A stretch of DNA of 64,000 nucleotides, taken from positions 15,430,501 to 15,494,500 of the forward strand of contig NC_012870.2 of assembly GCF_000003195.3 (NCBI RefSeq), read 5' to 3'. Both the position numbers and the translations under genes were made by a program. The stretch comes from Sorghum bicolor (Eukaryota; Streptophyta; Magnoliopsida; Poales; Poaceae). How positions within the stretch are numbered: position 1 is the stretch's first letter; each line of letters opens with the position of its first letter. The notes under the pieces were generated by a model that was not told the DNA's origin, did not search any database, and was given only the letters and a program-made list of their open reading frames with translations. Of this stretch, positions 11,752 to 22,209 are shown piece after piece.

Positions 11752-11947
11752 GTATATAGATAACCAAAAATATCCGTCTTTCAAAATCAATTTACAGAGC
11801 TTATAAAATTTACTCGCTTCTCAAAATCTATTTATCGAGACGGACCTCTTACGAGATCCATCTACGAAAATAAGGCTATTTTCAGTGCAAAACATCGCTG
11901 TCGACTAGGTGGCACGAAGCCGCTTGCTGATCCCCCTCCCCGCTTTA

Positions 11948-12086
11948 GGCCTTGTTTGGATGTAGTCGGATTCACATCAATCCACATGTGTTGAGGTGGA
12001 TTGGAGTGGAACTTGTACTAAATTCCACCTCAATCCACACTAACACACATGGATTGAAGTGAATACGACAACATCCAAGCAAGGCC
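11948..12086. mobile_element. Short Tourist-like MITE (TSD TTA)
   Basis: Ends GGCCTTGTTTGGATG and CATCCAAGCAAGGCC with TTA at 11945-11947 and 12087-12089. The 139 bp form a nearly perfect hairpin (inner arms CAATCCACATGTG against CACATGGATTGAAG). TSD and ends agree with PIF/Harbinger-type MITEs. Confidence 0.85.
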
Positions 12087-12127
12087 TTAACTATTTTGGC
12101 GCAGTTGGCCTAGGATCCATATGTATG

Positions 12128-12488
<361 letters not shown>

Positions 12489-12818
12489 GCTTCCTTTTAT
12501 ATTTTTATATTTTCCTTTTTTTTCTTCTGTTTATAATTTTATGTTTCACGTTTTTATTTACAGACACATGTGATGTTTATGTAGTATAAGTGTAATATAA
12601 TATTCTATCATGTATTTTTTTATGTCCGCAAGTAGAAATGTGATGTTTTATGATGTATTTTGTGATGTTCAATAAGCATACAATGATGTTCTAGTATATA
12701 TTTTGTGATGTTCGGTAGCATTTTTTCCTTTTCTATTTGACTCTAATTAATTACTTCACCAATTTAATTATTTTATTTTACATTTTAATGATATTTGTGA
12801 TCGATGTTCCCATAAGTA

Positions 12819-12975
12819 TGTGTGGATTGATAGTCCACCGCAAAATATCTTTGCTTTCAATCAAGTGTTGTGTGTGGATTAATAGTCCACCGTAAAATAT
12901 CTTTGTTTTCTACCAACTGTTATGTGTGGATTAATAGTCCACCGCAAAATACATTTGTTATCTACTAATTGTTAT
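12819..12975. repeat. Three tandem units of about 51 bp
   Basis: Units start at 12819, 12871 and 12923. Each begins TGTGTGGATTAATAGTCCAC (first unit with G for A) followed by CGCAAAATATCTTTG or a close variant. No function is evident. Confidence 0.85.
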
Positions 12976-13233
12976 GACCCATTGCTTCATACCAATTAAT
13001 AGTACATGTCCTCTCCTTTACACAAAAATCCGGAAAATAAATTAATTAACAGCGACTTACTACTTGGTATGAACTCAGTTAATTGCATCAATTTCACCCA
13101 CCGTATAACACAGAGAGAATATCGCAAATAATGTAAAGAATCATGTCAAATAAAGAGCAATGGAGACAATCGAGCAGAGGGTGCCGTGCGGACAAAAACC
13201 CATGGTGATCAATCTTCGGCTGATAAAAAGGTA

Positions 13234-13469
13234 CCCCATTCCAAATTACAAATTATAAGTCGTTTGACTTTTTTTTACTTTAAATTTGACCACTTATCTT
13301 AATAAAAATTTATGCAAATATAGTTTAATTTAAATCATTCTTGTAGAACTTTTATTAATAAACCAAGCCACAGCAAAAGAAGTGATATTTTATATAAATT
13401 TTTGAATAAGACGAATGGTCAAACTTGGTGTAAAAAAGTCAAACATCTTATAATTTAGAATTGATTGAG
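13234..13469. mobile_element. Stowaway-like MITE, diverged
   Basis: Left arm CCAAATTACAAATTATAAGT and right arm ACATCTTATAATTTAGAATT are inverted, with TA at 13232-13233 and 13470-13471. The 236-bp length fits the Stowaway group; the ends are more degraded than those of the copies at 10647 and 26584. Confidence 0.7.
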
Positions 13470-13624
13470 TACTTATTACCTTATCTATAATGAAGCGGAA
13501 CAAGGCTGAGGGAGTCCTCACACAACCAAAATTTTCAACTTCTCCTAGTAATGTGGGCTTCTCCTAGTGTTTTAGCATTCAAAATTTAATACAAACTTTC
13601 CCTAGTCACTACTAGAGAACAGAC

Positions 13625-13935
13625 CTTTCGTCGATGTGCCAAATGACCTTTAGTCCCAGCATTTTTGGCGCCCGGGACAAAAGAGATCTTTAGTCTCGGT
13701 TGATAAAGCTAACCGGGACTAACGGTCCCTCCCCAGCGGCTCCGGTGTCAGGCGCTGTCGGGGAGGGACCTTTAGTCCCGGTGTGTTACCAACCGGGACT
13801 AAAGATCACCCTTTAGCCCCGGTTTATGCCACTAACCGGGACTAAACCTTTTGTCCCGGTCTTTGGCACCAACCGGGGCTAAAGGTTGGTGTTTATTCCC
13901 GGTTGGCAACACCAACCGGGACTAAATCCTCCCCG
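13625..13935. repeat. Left subterminal repeat array of the CACTA element
   Basis: At least six copies of TTTAGTCCCGGTT or its complement AACCGGGACTAAA, arranged as small hairpins separated by short loops. In CACTA elements such arrays bind the second element-encoded protein. A TATAAATT at 13937-13944 follows directly and may be the promoter of the transposase gene. Confidence 0.85.
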
Positions 13936-13936
13936 C

Positions 13937-13944
13937 TATAAATT
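13937..13944 (+). promoter_or_regulatory. Candidate TATA box of the CACTA TNP2-like gene
   Basis: TATAAATT directly after the subterminal array, followed by a CT-rich leader. The coding relic begins at about 14478 after what may be a leader intron ending in TGCAG at 14482-14491. Confidence 0.5.
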
Positions 13945-14477
13945 GAATCTCCCTCCTCCCTTCTTCCTCTTCCTGCCCGAGCCCGAGCTCCTTTGTTCTT
14001 GCTTGTTCTTCCATTGTTCTTCCTTGTTATTGCTCTCATCTCCCGCGATCGATCCATTTCAACGCTTCTACGCCGTCGTCGATTTGTTTGAAAGGTTGCT
14101 AGCTTCATCTTCCTATGTTTCTCACCGCCATATGTAATTTCATATTGGACATATGTCTATTTTAATTATTTCATGTTGCCATCTCTCCAATCATCATCTT
14201 CTCATGTTTGAATTTTTTTGAACGATGCTAAGTGTGTGTCTGCTAAAAACTAGTATACATAAATCATTACTACTATGTATACACGAATCATGTTAAGTTC
14301 TATTATAGATATTATAGGATATTTTTTACTTTAATATGTTCATGTTCTTATTTTAAAATATTAATAATATAATTTTTGTTGTAATTGTTAAATAAATTGT
14401 TTTTCACTTTAAAAATTTTTGAAATTAATTTTCTTTACTGATAAAATTATAGCTTCTAATAGAAAAATTACAATTCC

Positions 14478-17400
14478 ATGATAATGCAGATAATGGCACG
14501 CCATTGGATGTACAATGCTGATCGCTGCTCCAACGAGTTCATTGAGGGCGTGCGAGAATTCCGCAGAGTGGCGGAGCAAAATAAGCGGGATGGTTTTATG
14601 TGCTGCCCATGTGCCGTTTGTAAGAATTTGAAGGAATTTTCAAACTCAAGAGAAATTCACTTGCACTTGTTCACGAATGGTTTCATGCCAAACTATATTT
14701 GTTGGACCAAACACGGAGAGTCCGGGGTTATGATGGAAGAAGGTGAAAAAGAGCAAGCGTACCCTGACGATGTTTTTGCTCAATACTACGACTTCGCAGT
14801 AGAGGACGAAGGTGAAGAAGACGGGGATGCAGGAAACAGTATCGTTGATGATGACGATGCTCTTGGTGATGTCATTCGTGACGTACAGAGAGATTGCGAA
14901 AGTGCAAAGGAGAAGGCTAAATTTGACCAAATGCTAGAGGATCACAAGAAGCTACTCTACCTGTCGGCCGAAGAGGGACAGAAAAAGCTAGGAACGACAC
15001 TGGAGTTGTTACAGTGGAAGGCAGAGAATGGTATTTCTGACAAGGCATTTGGAAAATTACTGAAGATCCAAAAAAAGATGCTTCCGAAGCCTAATGAGTT
15101 ACCCACCAGTACATACGAAGCAAAAAAGATCGTCTGCCCTTTGGGATTACAAATCGAGAAGATACATGCATGCCCTAATGACTGCATCCTGTATCGTGGC
15201 GGGAACGAGAAATTAGATGAATGCCCTGTTTGCCATGCGTCACGGTACAAGATCTTGCGAGATGACCCTGGCGATGTTGAGGATGAAGAACGTCCGAGAA
15301 AGAGAATCCCTGCCAAGGTTATGTGGTATGCTCCAATAATTCCACGCCTAAAACGTTTGTTCAGAAATAAGGAGCATGCAAAGTTGTTGCGATGGCACAA
15401 AGAAGACCGTAAGGTGGACAACATGTTGAGACACCCTGCAGTTGGTTCTCAGTGGAGAGGAATCGATAGAGAATTCTCGGACTTTGCAGAGGACGCAAGA
15501 AACCTAAGGTTCGCATTGAGTACAGATGGATTTAATCCTTTTGGGGACCAGAGCTCTAGTCATAGCACTTGTCCTGTTACTCTATGTATCTACAACCTTC
15601 CTCCGTGGTTATGTATGAAGCGGAAGTTCATTATGATGACGGTGCTCATCCAAGGTCTGAAACAACCTGGCAACGACATCGATGTTTACCTGAGGCCATT
15701 GGTTGAGGAACTCCAGTTTCTATGGAGCAAACTAGGTGTGCGTATGTGGGATGAGTACAAACAGGAAGCATTCGACCTACGAGCATTGTTGTTCGTGACA
15801 ATCAATGATTGGCCAGCTCTAAGCAATCTTTCAGGACAGACAAACAAGGGATATAATGCTTGCACCCATTGCTTTGGTGACCTTCAAGCTATCTATTTGA
15901 AAAAATGCCAAAAGGTCGTGTACCTTGGCCATCGTTGATTTCTTGCTAAGAACCACCAGTTGAGAAAGAAAGGCAAACATTTTAAAGGTACGGCAGAACA
16001 CCGGTCCAAGCCAGGCAACCGAGATAGGGCAGAGGTATTTGAGATGGTCAAAGATTTGAAAGTAGTGTTTGGAAAGGGAGAAGGCAGCGAACCTGTTCCG
16101 AAAGACGCTTCAGGGCGTGCCCCAATGTGGAAGAAAAACTCAATACTTTGGGAGCTACCATATTGGAAACACCTTGAGGTCCGCCACTCCATCGACGTGA
16201 TGCACCTGACGAAGAATCTTTGTGTCAATCTCCTAGGGTTTATGGGTGTGTTTGGAAAGCCTAAGGATAACCCTTGAGGCTCGAGAGGACTTAAAGCGCA
16301 TGAAAGAACGAGACAACCTGCATCCAGAGCAGACAGATGATGGACACCAGTATTTAAGACCTGCTAGCTACACTCTTAGCAATGAGGAGAAGGAAATCAT
16401 GTTTGAGTGCCTAAGCAGCATCAAGGTCCCATCTGGGTTCTCCTCCAACATAAAGTGTATAATAAATGTGCCAGAGAAAAAATTTGTCAACTTAAAATCA
16501 CACGACTGCCACGTGATTATGACACAACTGCTTCCGGTTGCCTTAAGAGGAATTCTACCTCCATATGTACGTCTGGCCACCGTGAAGTTGTGTGCATTCC
16601 TCAATGCAATTTCTCAGAAGGCAATCAATCCTCTTAATCTAGCTACTCTACAGAACGATGTGGTTCAATGTCTTGTCAGCTTTGAGTTGGTGTTTCCTCC
16701 ATCTTTCTTTGATATCATGACACATCTCCTAGTTCATCTGGTCAAACAGATTCATATTTTGGGTCCTGTCTTCCTACACAACATGTTTCCCTTAGAGAGA
16801 TTTATGGGTGTACTGAAAAAATATGTTCACCAGCGGGGTCGGCCAGAAGGAAGCATCATCAAGGGATACGGGACAGAGGAGGTCATTGAGTTCTGTGTGG
16901 ACTTTATTCCTGATCTTGACCCGATTGGTCTTCCTGAATCAAGGTATGAGGGGAGACTCAGTGGAAAGGGTACACTAGGAAAGAAAACATATATCAGCCA
17001 GGGTGATGATTTATTCAATAAAGCGCACTACACAGTCCTTTGAAACTCCATTGTGGTGGAACCCTATATTGAGGAACACATGGATTTTGTACGATCCGAG
17101 AATCCTGGAAAGAATGAGACTTGGGTTACACGTCATCACATGGAAACATTCGGTGACTGGTTGCGAAAAAAATGCCAGGGTGATAAAGATATTGGAGATG
17201 AACTTTATTTGTTGGCTAGGCAACCAGCGTGGCACGTCCTCACGTACAAAGGGTACGAGATAAATGGAAATACATTTTACACCATATCACAAGATAAAAA
17301 GAGTACCAACCAAAACAGTGGTGTCCGTGTGGATGCCACGGACACGAATGGGGACAGGCACACATATTATGGTCGTATAGAGGAGATTTGGGAACTAGAC

Positions 17401-17843
17401 TATGCACATAATTTTAAGTCCCTTTATTCCGATGCCAATGGGTGAAGATGAAAGGAGGGGTATTAGTCGATAAGGAGTACGTAATGACAACAATGGACCT
17501 CAACAATATTGGATATACAAACGATCCATTCGTCCTTGGTACTAAGGTGAATCAGGTGTTCTATGTGAAAGACATGTCTACAAAACCTAAGAGAGGGAAA
17601 CAAGATGAGAAAAACACCAACGAGCCAAAGCGACACATCGTTCTTACAGGGAAAAGAAACATCGTGGGAATTGAAGACAAGTCAGACGTGTCAGAGGATT
17701 ATGAAAAGGATGAACGGATCCCACCCTTCTGTGTGGCCAAAGACCCAAGCATCATGCTCGCTGCAGAGGACACTCCATGGTTACAGAATGATCATAACCA
17801 AGGGCATTATGTTAAGAAAAAGTTTACCACTGTGCTAGCTTGA
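14478..17843 (+). pseudogene. CACTA TNP2-like transposase, broken
   Basis: The reading frames together give a TNP2-type En/Spm transposase, the enzyme that cuts CACTA ends. In order: a transposase-associated zinc region (about 14490-14720, with CCPCAVCKN and HLHLF), a TNP2 core (about 15200-16260, with FALSTDGFNPFG and IDVMHLTKN), a DUF4218-like part (about 16650-16930, with PLERFMGVLKKYV) and a DUF4216-like part (about 17350-17560). Lesions: a TGA stop at 15936-15938, a one-base frameshift near 16270, a TGA stop at 17041-17043, and a frameshift near 17415. Apart from these the frame is well kept, so it decayed rather recently. It lies just inside the left end of its element and is read towards the right end. 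No working product is expected. Confidence 0.9.
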
Positions 17844-17849
17844 TAATGG

Positions 17850-18885
17850 TAGTGATTTGTACTTGAAATCTTGTGTAATATAATTGTAACATTATGTGTA
17901 ATATAATTGTAACATCTTGATGTGGATTTTGAACTATTGGTATTCATGAGTTTGGTCAAACTTGGTCAAGTGATCCATCTGAGTACTTCAAATGGAAAAC
18001 TTTTGAATACCAAGTTGTTAGGTCTCATCAAGACCTACACTTCATATATGGATCATATTTTCGTCCGGATAAATTTGATCGAGTCCGAGGCACATGTTTT
18101 CAAATTCGAAGACGGGCTTTGGTCAAACTTGGTCAAACGACGGAGAAAATGACTTGGAATGAAAATCTTTTGAATACCAAGTTGTTAGAACTCATCAATA
18201 TCCAAACTTTTTATATAGACCATTTTTGCGTTTGGGAAAGTTTATGTAAACAATACTCACCAAATCTTGAATCTTACACAAACTTAATGAAACTATACGT
18301 GGAAAGTGTGGATTTTGAACTACACTTTGCCAGCACTTTGTCATATGAAAAAATTAGCGTTTCGCAATGAATTCTTTCACATTTCAAAATTGAGTGGTCT
18401 AAACTTTTTCAAATGAAAATGTGACCATTAGAGAAAATGTAGGTCTTGATGAGTGGAACAAACTTTGTATTTATGAGTTTTCCATTTGAGGCCATCCAGG
18501 GTTCAAAAATCCATCTTACAACTTTTGAAAATTTAAATTTTAAATTTATACAATCAATGTCGCGCATTTGTATAATTATTATTAAAGAAACAAAAGTTTA
18601 ACATCCAAATGACCCAAAAACAAAGTATCTGTCTGAAGCCAACAATTTTTTAAAATTTAATTGGCCATTATATTTTTGCATTAACACAATATTCATTATG
18701 AATAATATTTATTTTGAATAATATGAAATATTTAAAAAGCAATTGTGTTAAGAATTTTTATACTGAAGAGTAGAGCAGAATAAAATTAATGTGTATTTTT
18801 TAACAATTTTATCAGATTTATTTAATTTATAATGCATTTAGCAATGTAAAGGAAAAATAAAAAAGAGACTAAATTTGATGAAACA
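17850..18885. other. AT-rich internal spacer of the CACTA element
   Basis: No gene. Two imperfect direct repeats of about 110 bp, at about 17950-18060 and 18115-18225, share TTGGTCAAACTTGGTCAA and TTTTGAATACCAAGTTGTTA. The rest, to 18885, is AT-rich noncoding sequence between the two element genes. Confidence 0.6.
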
Positions 18886-18887
18886 CC

Positions 18888-19065
18888 TTTAGTCCCGGGC
18901 CGTGCCTCAGACCGGGACTAAATGGTCTTTAGCCCCGCTTCCAGGCTGGAACCGGGACTAAAGGTCTACCTTTAGTCCCGGTTCGAGCCTGGAACCGGGG
19001 CTAAAGACCCTTTAGTCCCGGTCCGAGGCACGGCCCGAGACTAAAGGTGCCCTGCCCTATAAAGG
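18888..19065 (+). promoter_or_regulatory. Internal TTTAGTCCCGG array with TATA box
   Basis: About eight inverted copies of TTTAGTCCCGG and related words lie mid-element, like the arrays at the ends. They are followed by CTATAAAG (19058-19065) in the palindromic setting GCCCTATAAAGGGC and a CT-rich leader. This probably is the promoter of the second element gene, or an old end from an earlier CACTA insertion. The layout copies that at 13625-13944. Confidence 0.55.
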
Positions 19066-19488
19066 GCAGAGCCCTTCTTCCTCCTTCTCCACCACACCCT
19101 AACTGCCGCCGCTCTGTCTTCGATCTTCTCGCAGAGCACCGCCGTGTCTCCTCGTCTTCGCCCCGCCGTACGTCGCGCCGCCATCGTCCTCCGGCCCCGC
19201 GCTCCTCCTCCTCCTCCTCTGTCGTCCTCCAACGCGGCCGCCTCCTCCTCCCCCGCCCCAGCGCGACGTCCCCGCGCGCCGCCTAGACGCCACACACGCG
19301 CCGCCTAGACGCCATGCGCGTGCCGCTGTTTAATTTCCCGGCCGCCGCGCCGGCCTCGCACGCGGCCAGTACCGCCCGACGTGCGGCCCGTCCCGTTTGC
19401 CCGGACGACGCGGCTGGCGCCAGCCTGCAAACGGCGCGTGCGCGGCCGGCCCCGTTGTCGGCGGCCACCCACATGCCCGGCCTTTCCT
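19066..19488. other. GC-rich leader-like region
   Basis: A strongly GC-rich stretch downstream of the internal TATA box, with CCGCCG runs. Open frames are found on both strands but none resembles a known protein; this is expected from base composition. It may be leader sequence or a captured host fragment. Confidence 0.4.
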
Positions 19489-19731
19489 GGCCTTGTTTAG
19501 TTCCAAAATTTTTTGGAAAATCGACACGGTAGCATTTTCGTTGGTATTTGACAAATATTGTCTAATCATGGACTAACTAGGCTCAAAAGATTCGTCTCGT
19601 CAATTCCGACCAAACTCTGTAATTAGTTTTTATTTTCGTCTATATTTAATACTTCATGCATGCGTCTAAAGATTCGATTTGACGGTGAATCTGAAAAATT
19701 TTACAAAATTTTTTGGAAACTAAACAAGGCC
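19489..19731. mobile_element. Tourist-like MITE, second copy of the GGCCTTGTTTAG family
   Basis: Ends GGCCTTGTTTAGTTCC and GGAAACTAAACAAGGCC. The body matches the copies at 8021 and 56294, including ATTCGTCTCGTCAATTCCG and GACAAATATT. The flanks do not give a clear 3-bp repeat here. It is nested in the large CACTA element. Confidence 0.85.
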
Positions 19732-20204
19732 CTAGAAAAAGAAAAAAAATGAAAAAACATATAAAAAAACAGAGAAAGAAAAAATTCATAATGTATATGT
19801 ATATTAGGCCCTGTTTAGTTCCTCACCCAAAAATAAGACAGAGAAAGAACCCTAGTACTCGCCGTTGTAACCTTTGCACCGCTGTTGTCGTCGTCATCGT
19901 GGAGCACTGCCGCGGAACACACACACATACACACACATGTACACACACTTGATCATCCAGGGCCAATGCGCGCGTGCGCGCGCGCACACACACACACACT
20001 CCGGATCGATGTCTCTCTGTCGTCTATCTCTCTCTCTCACACACATACATATGTAAATGTGATATAATATTTGTTCCCTCTTTCTTCCTTCTTCCAGATC
20101 GAAGTCTCTCTGCCGTCGTCACCGAAGTTCCCGTCGAGTCTCCGCACCGACAGCCTTCTCTCCGCCGTTTCACCGCCTTCAAACTACGGGTATGTCGACA
20201 TGGA

Positions 20205-20795
20205 TCTATTAGTGGTACAGTTAGTAGTATAAATTAGTGGTACAATTATGATATATTTAATTATTAGCAAATGATATACACTAAACCCTAAACCTAAGCC
20301 CTAAGCCCTAAACCCTAAACCCTAAACCCTAAATCCTAAGCCCTAAACACATATACTCTCTCTCTCTCTCACTTATTTGTGACCGGTTCAGATCATCCCA
20401 CTTTTGTTAGCAAATGATGTAAACCCTAAACCGTAAACCCTAAACCTTGAAACCTAAGCCGTAAACCCTATATATTTGATGTTCTATAACATATTTTAGC
20501 AATGTTCACATAGTATACATATAGTGTTCTGTGATGTATTTAGTGATGTTCACACAATATATATGCGATGTGATGTTCTATAATTTATTTAGTGATGTTC
20601 TATGGTGTATTTAGTAATGTTCACTTACTATTAGTGGTACAATTAGTGCTATAATTAGTGGTACAATTAGTGGTATAAGTTAGTGGTACAATTATGATAT
20701 ATTTAATTGTTAGCAAATGATATACTCTAAACCCTAAACCTAAGCCCTAAGCCCTAAGCCCTAAACCCTAAACCCTAAACTCTAGTTTTATATAT
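20205..20795. repeat. Duplicated segment with telomere-like CCCTAAA repeats
   Basis: The CCCTAAA heptamer of plant telomeres, with variants (CCCTAAG, CCTAAAT), is repeated at 20285-20350, 20420-20470 and 20728-20790. The first and third tracts are preceded by the same sequence (TTAGTGGTACAATTATGATA and AGCAAATGATATAC). Thus a unit of roughly 430 bp has been duplicated in tandem. It lies between the internal promoter and the second CACTA gene, probably in its leader or first intron. Confidence 0.8.
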
Positions 20796-20856
20796 TGTTT
20801 CCTTGTCAGGTATACACAGTAGTGCTAGTAGTCATGTGTCACATATTTCTACAGAA

Positions 20857-21870
20857 ATGGCCGATCCGAGAGAACATGAAGAAGAAATGATGAACCTGAT
20901 CTGCGGTCCCACTGAAGAAGTTTATCACGATGATCGCGAAGGCGATGAGAACCCTTAGGGCATCGATGACTGCTCTCAGTGTTTGGTCGACCCGAATGAG
21001 CAAGACAATGCTGGCCAGCAGGTCTGTAATATGGCAGCAGATATAATTCGAAATAATATCTTGTATTAAATTGTCTTGTTTCTTTCTACATAGCCCTCTG
21101 GCTCGACGACAACCACGAAGACTAGCCGAAGAGTACGAGGCCCAAAGAAGCCTATTTAGGGCCGGTTAGTAATCTCAAAATTCGAGCAAGCAACAGGCAA
21201 GCCACTTGGACCCCATTCAAGGGCCTTCGTGAACCACTTAGGGTACCTTGTCCGGGATAGGATCCCGATCAGTGTCCGTGAATGGAAGGAGAACAAGAAA
21301 CACCCAGAAATCAGTTATGTCTCTAGACGTGACAAGGAGCTACTCTGGGGTGATGTCTTGCAACATTTCACATTGGAGACAAACGATGAACAGTTAAAGG
21401 AAAGAGTCCGAGATTGGTCTATGAAGAAGATGGCACCAATGTTCTAGGGCTATAAGAAGCGTCTATATCAAGACTACATCAAGAAAAACATGACTCTAGA
21501 TTTCAACTCTCCGAACTATGCGAAACTACGGCCGTTTTGGGACGACTTTGTATGGTTCAAGATGTCCGAAGAGGCTCAGGAACGGGTGAGAAAGAACCAA
21601 GAGAATGCCCGACGCAAGACCTACCACCATACGATGGGATCAGGTGGCTACCAAACCGCCGTTCCTAAGTGGGAAAAGGCCGAAAAAGAGTTAATCGACA
21701 GGGGGTTGGTGCCCGAATCCCTCGAGTGGCCTGAGCGCGCGAAGCACTGGTTTTTCGCTCACGGAGGCTCACTGGACCTTGAGACCGGAAAGGTCGTGTA
21801 TGGGGAACGCATCCAAGCTGTTGCGGAAAGATTCCATCAAGCCCGCTCCATCGCTGAAAGTGGAGAATGA
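20857..21870 (+). pseudogene. Second CACTA gene, Transposase_24-like, broken
   Basis: Two exons joined in phase: 20857-21021 (acidic, starts MADPREHEEE) and 21094-21870 (donor CAG|GTCTGT, acceptor ACATAG). The second exon has the features of the plant Ptta/En/Spm family (Transposase_24): WGDVLQHFTL, the basic YKKRLYQDYIK and WFAHGG-like WFFAHGGSLDLETG. In CACTA elements this gene product is thought to bind the terminal arrays. Three in-frame TAG stops break it, at 20956-20958, 21157-21159 and 21445-21447, with no frameshift. Single C-to-T or G-to-A changes would explain each. It is followed by the right subterminal array at 22015-22205. Confidence 0.8.
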
Positions 21871-22014
21871 CAGCCGAATAGAGATAAAGATGAGTTGACA
21901 TTCGCCCTGGGGAACCCTGAGCGTATACGAATAAATTGGAGAACACATACAATTGAAAACCAAAATCAATAAAGAAATGAAAAGGAAAAAAAAGAAAAAC
22001 AAAAACAAAAAAAC

Positions 22015-22209
22015 CCTTTAGTCCCGGTTGGTAATACCAACCGGGACTAAAAGGGATGGCCAGGGGTGACGCCACGTCACTGCCTGGCGCCCCCTGTAGT
22101 CCCAGTTGGTATTACCAACTGGGACTAAATGTCCCCATTTAGTCCCGAGCCGGCGAGCCGAGACTAAAGGTGGGACTTTTAGTCCCGATCCCTTAGTCCC
22201 TGCTCGCCA
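22015..22209. repeat. Right subterminal array of the large CACTA element
   Basis: Copies of TTTAGTCCCGG, CCGGGACTAAA and diverged forms in inverted pairs. The array is cut at 22209 by the inner CACTA element and resumes after 26249 with CCGAGACTAC and ACCGGGACAAAAGG before the true right end. Confidence 0.85.

Noticed and set aside
15920..15960. Reading the TNP2-like stop at 15936 as an intron border
   Set aside because: The frame is open on both sides with family residues kept directly next to the stop, and no fitting GT and AG pair surrounds it.
13625..19045. Regularly repeated TTTAGTCCCGG units, CRISPR-like at first sight
   Set aside because: They are inverted subterminal repeats of a CACTA element in a plant genome, without equal spacers.
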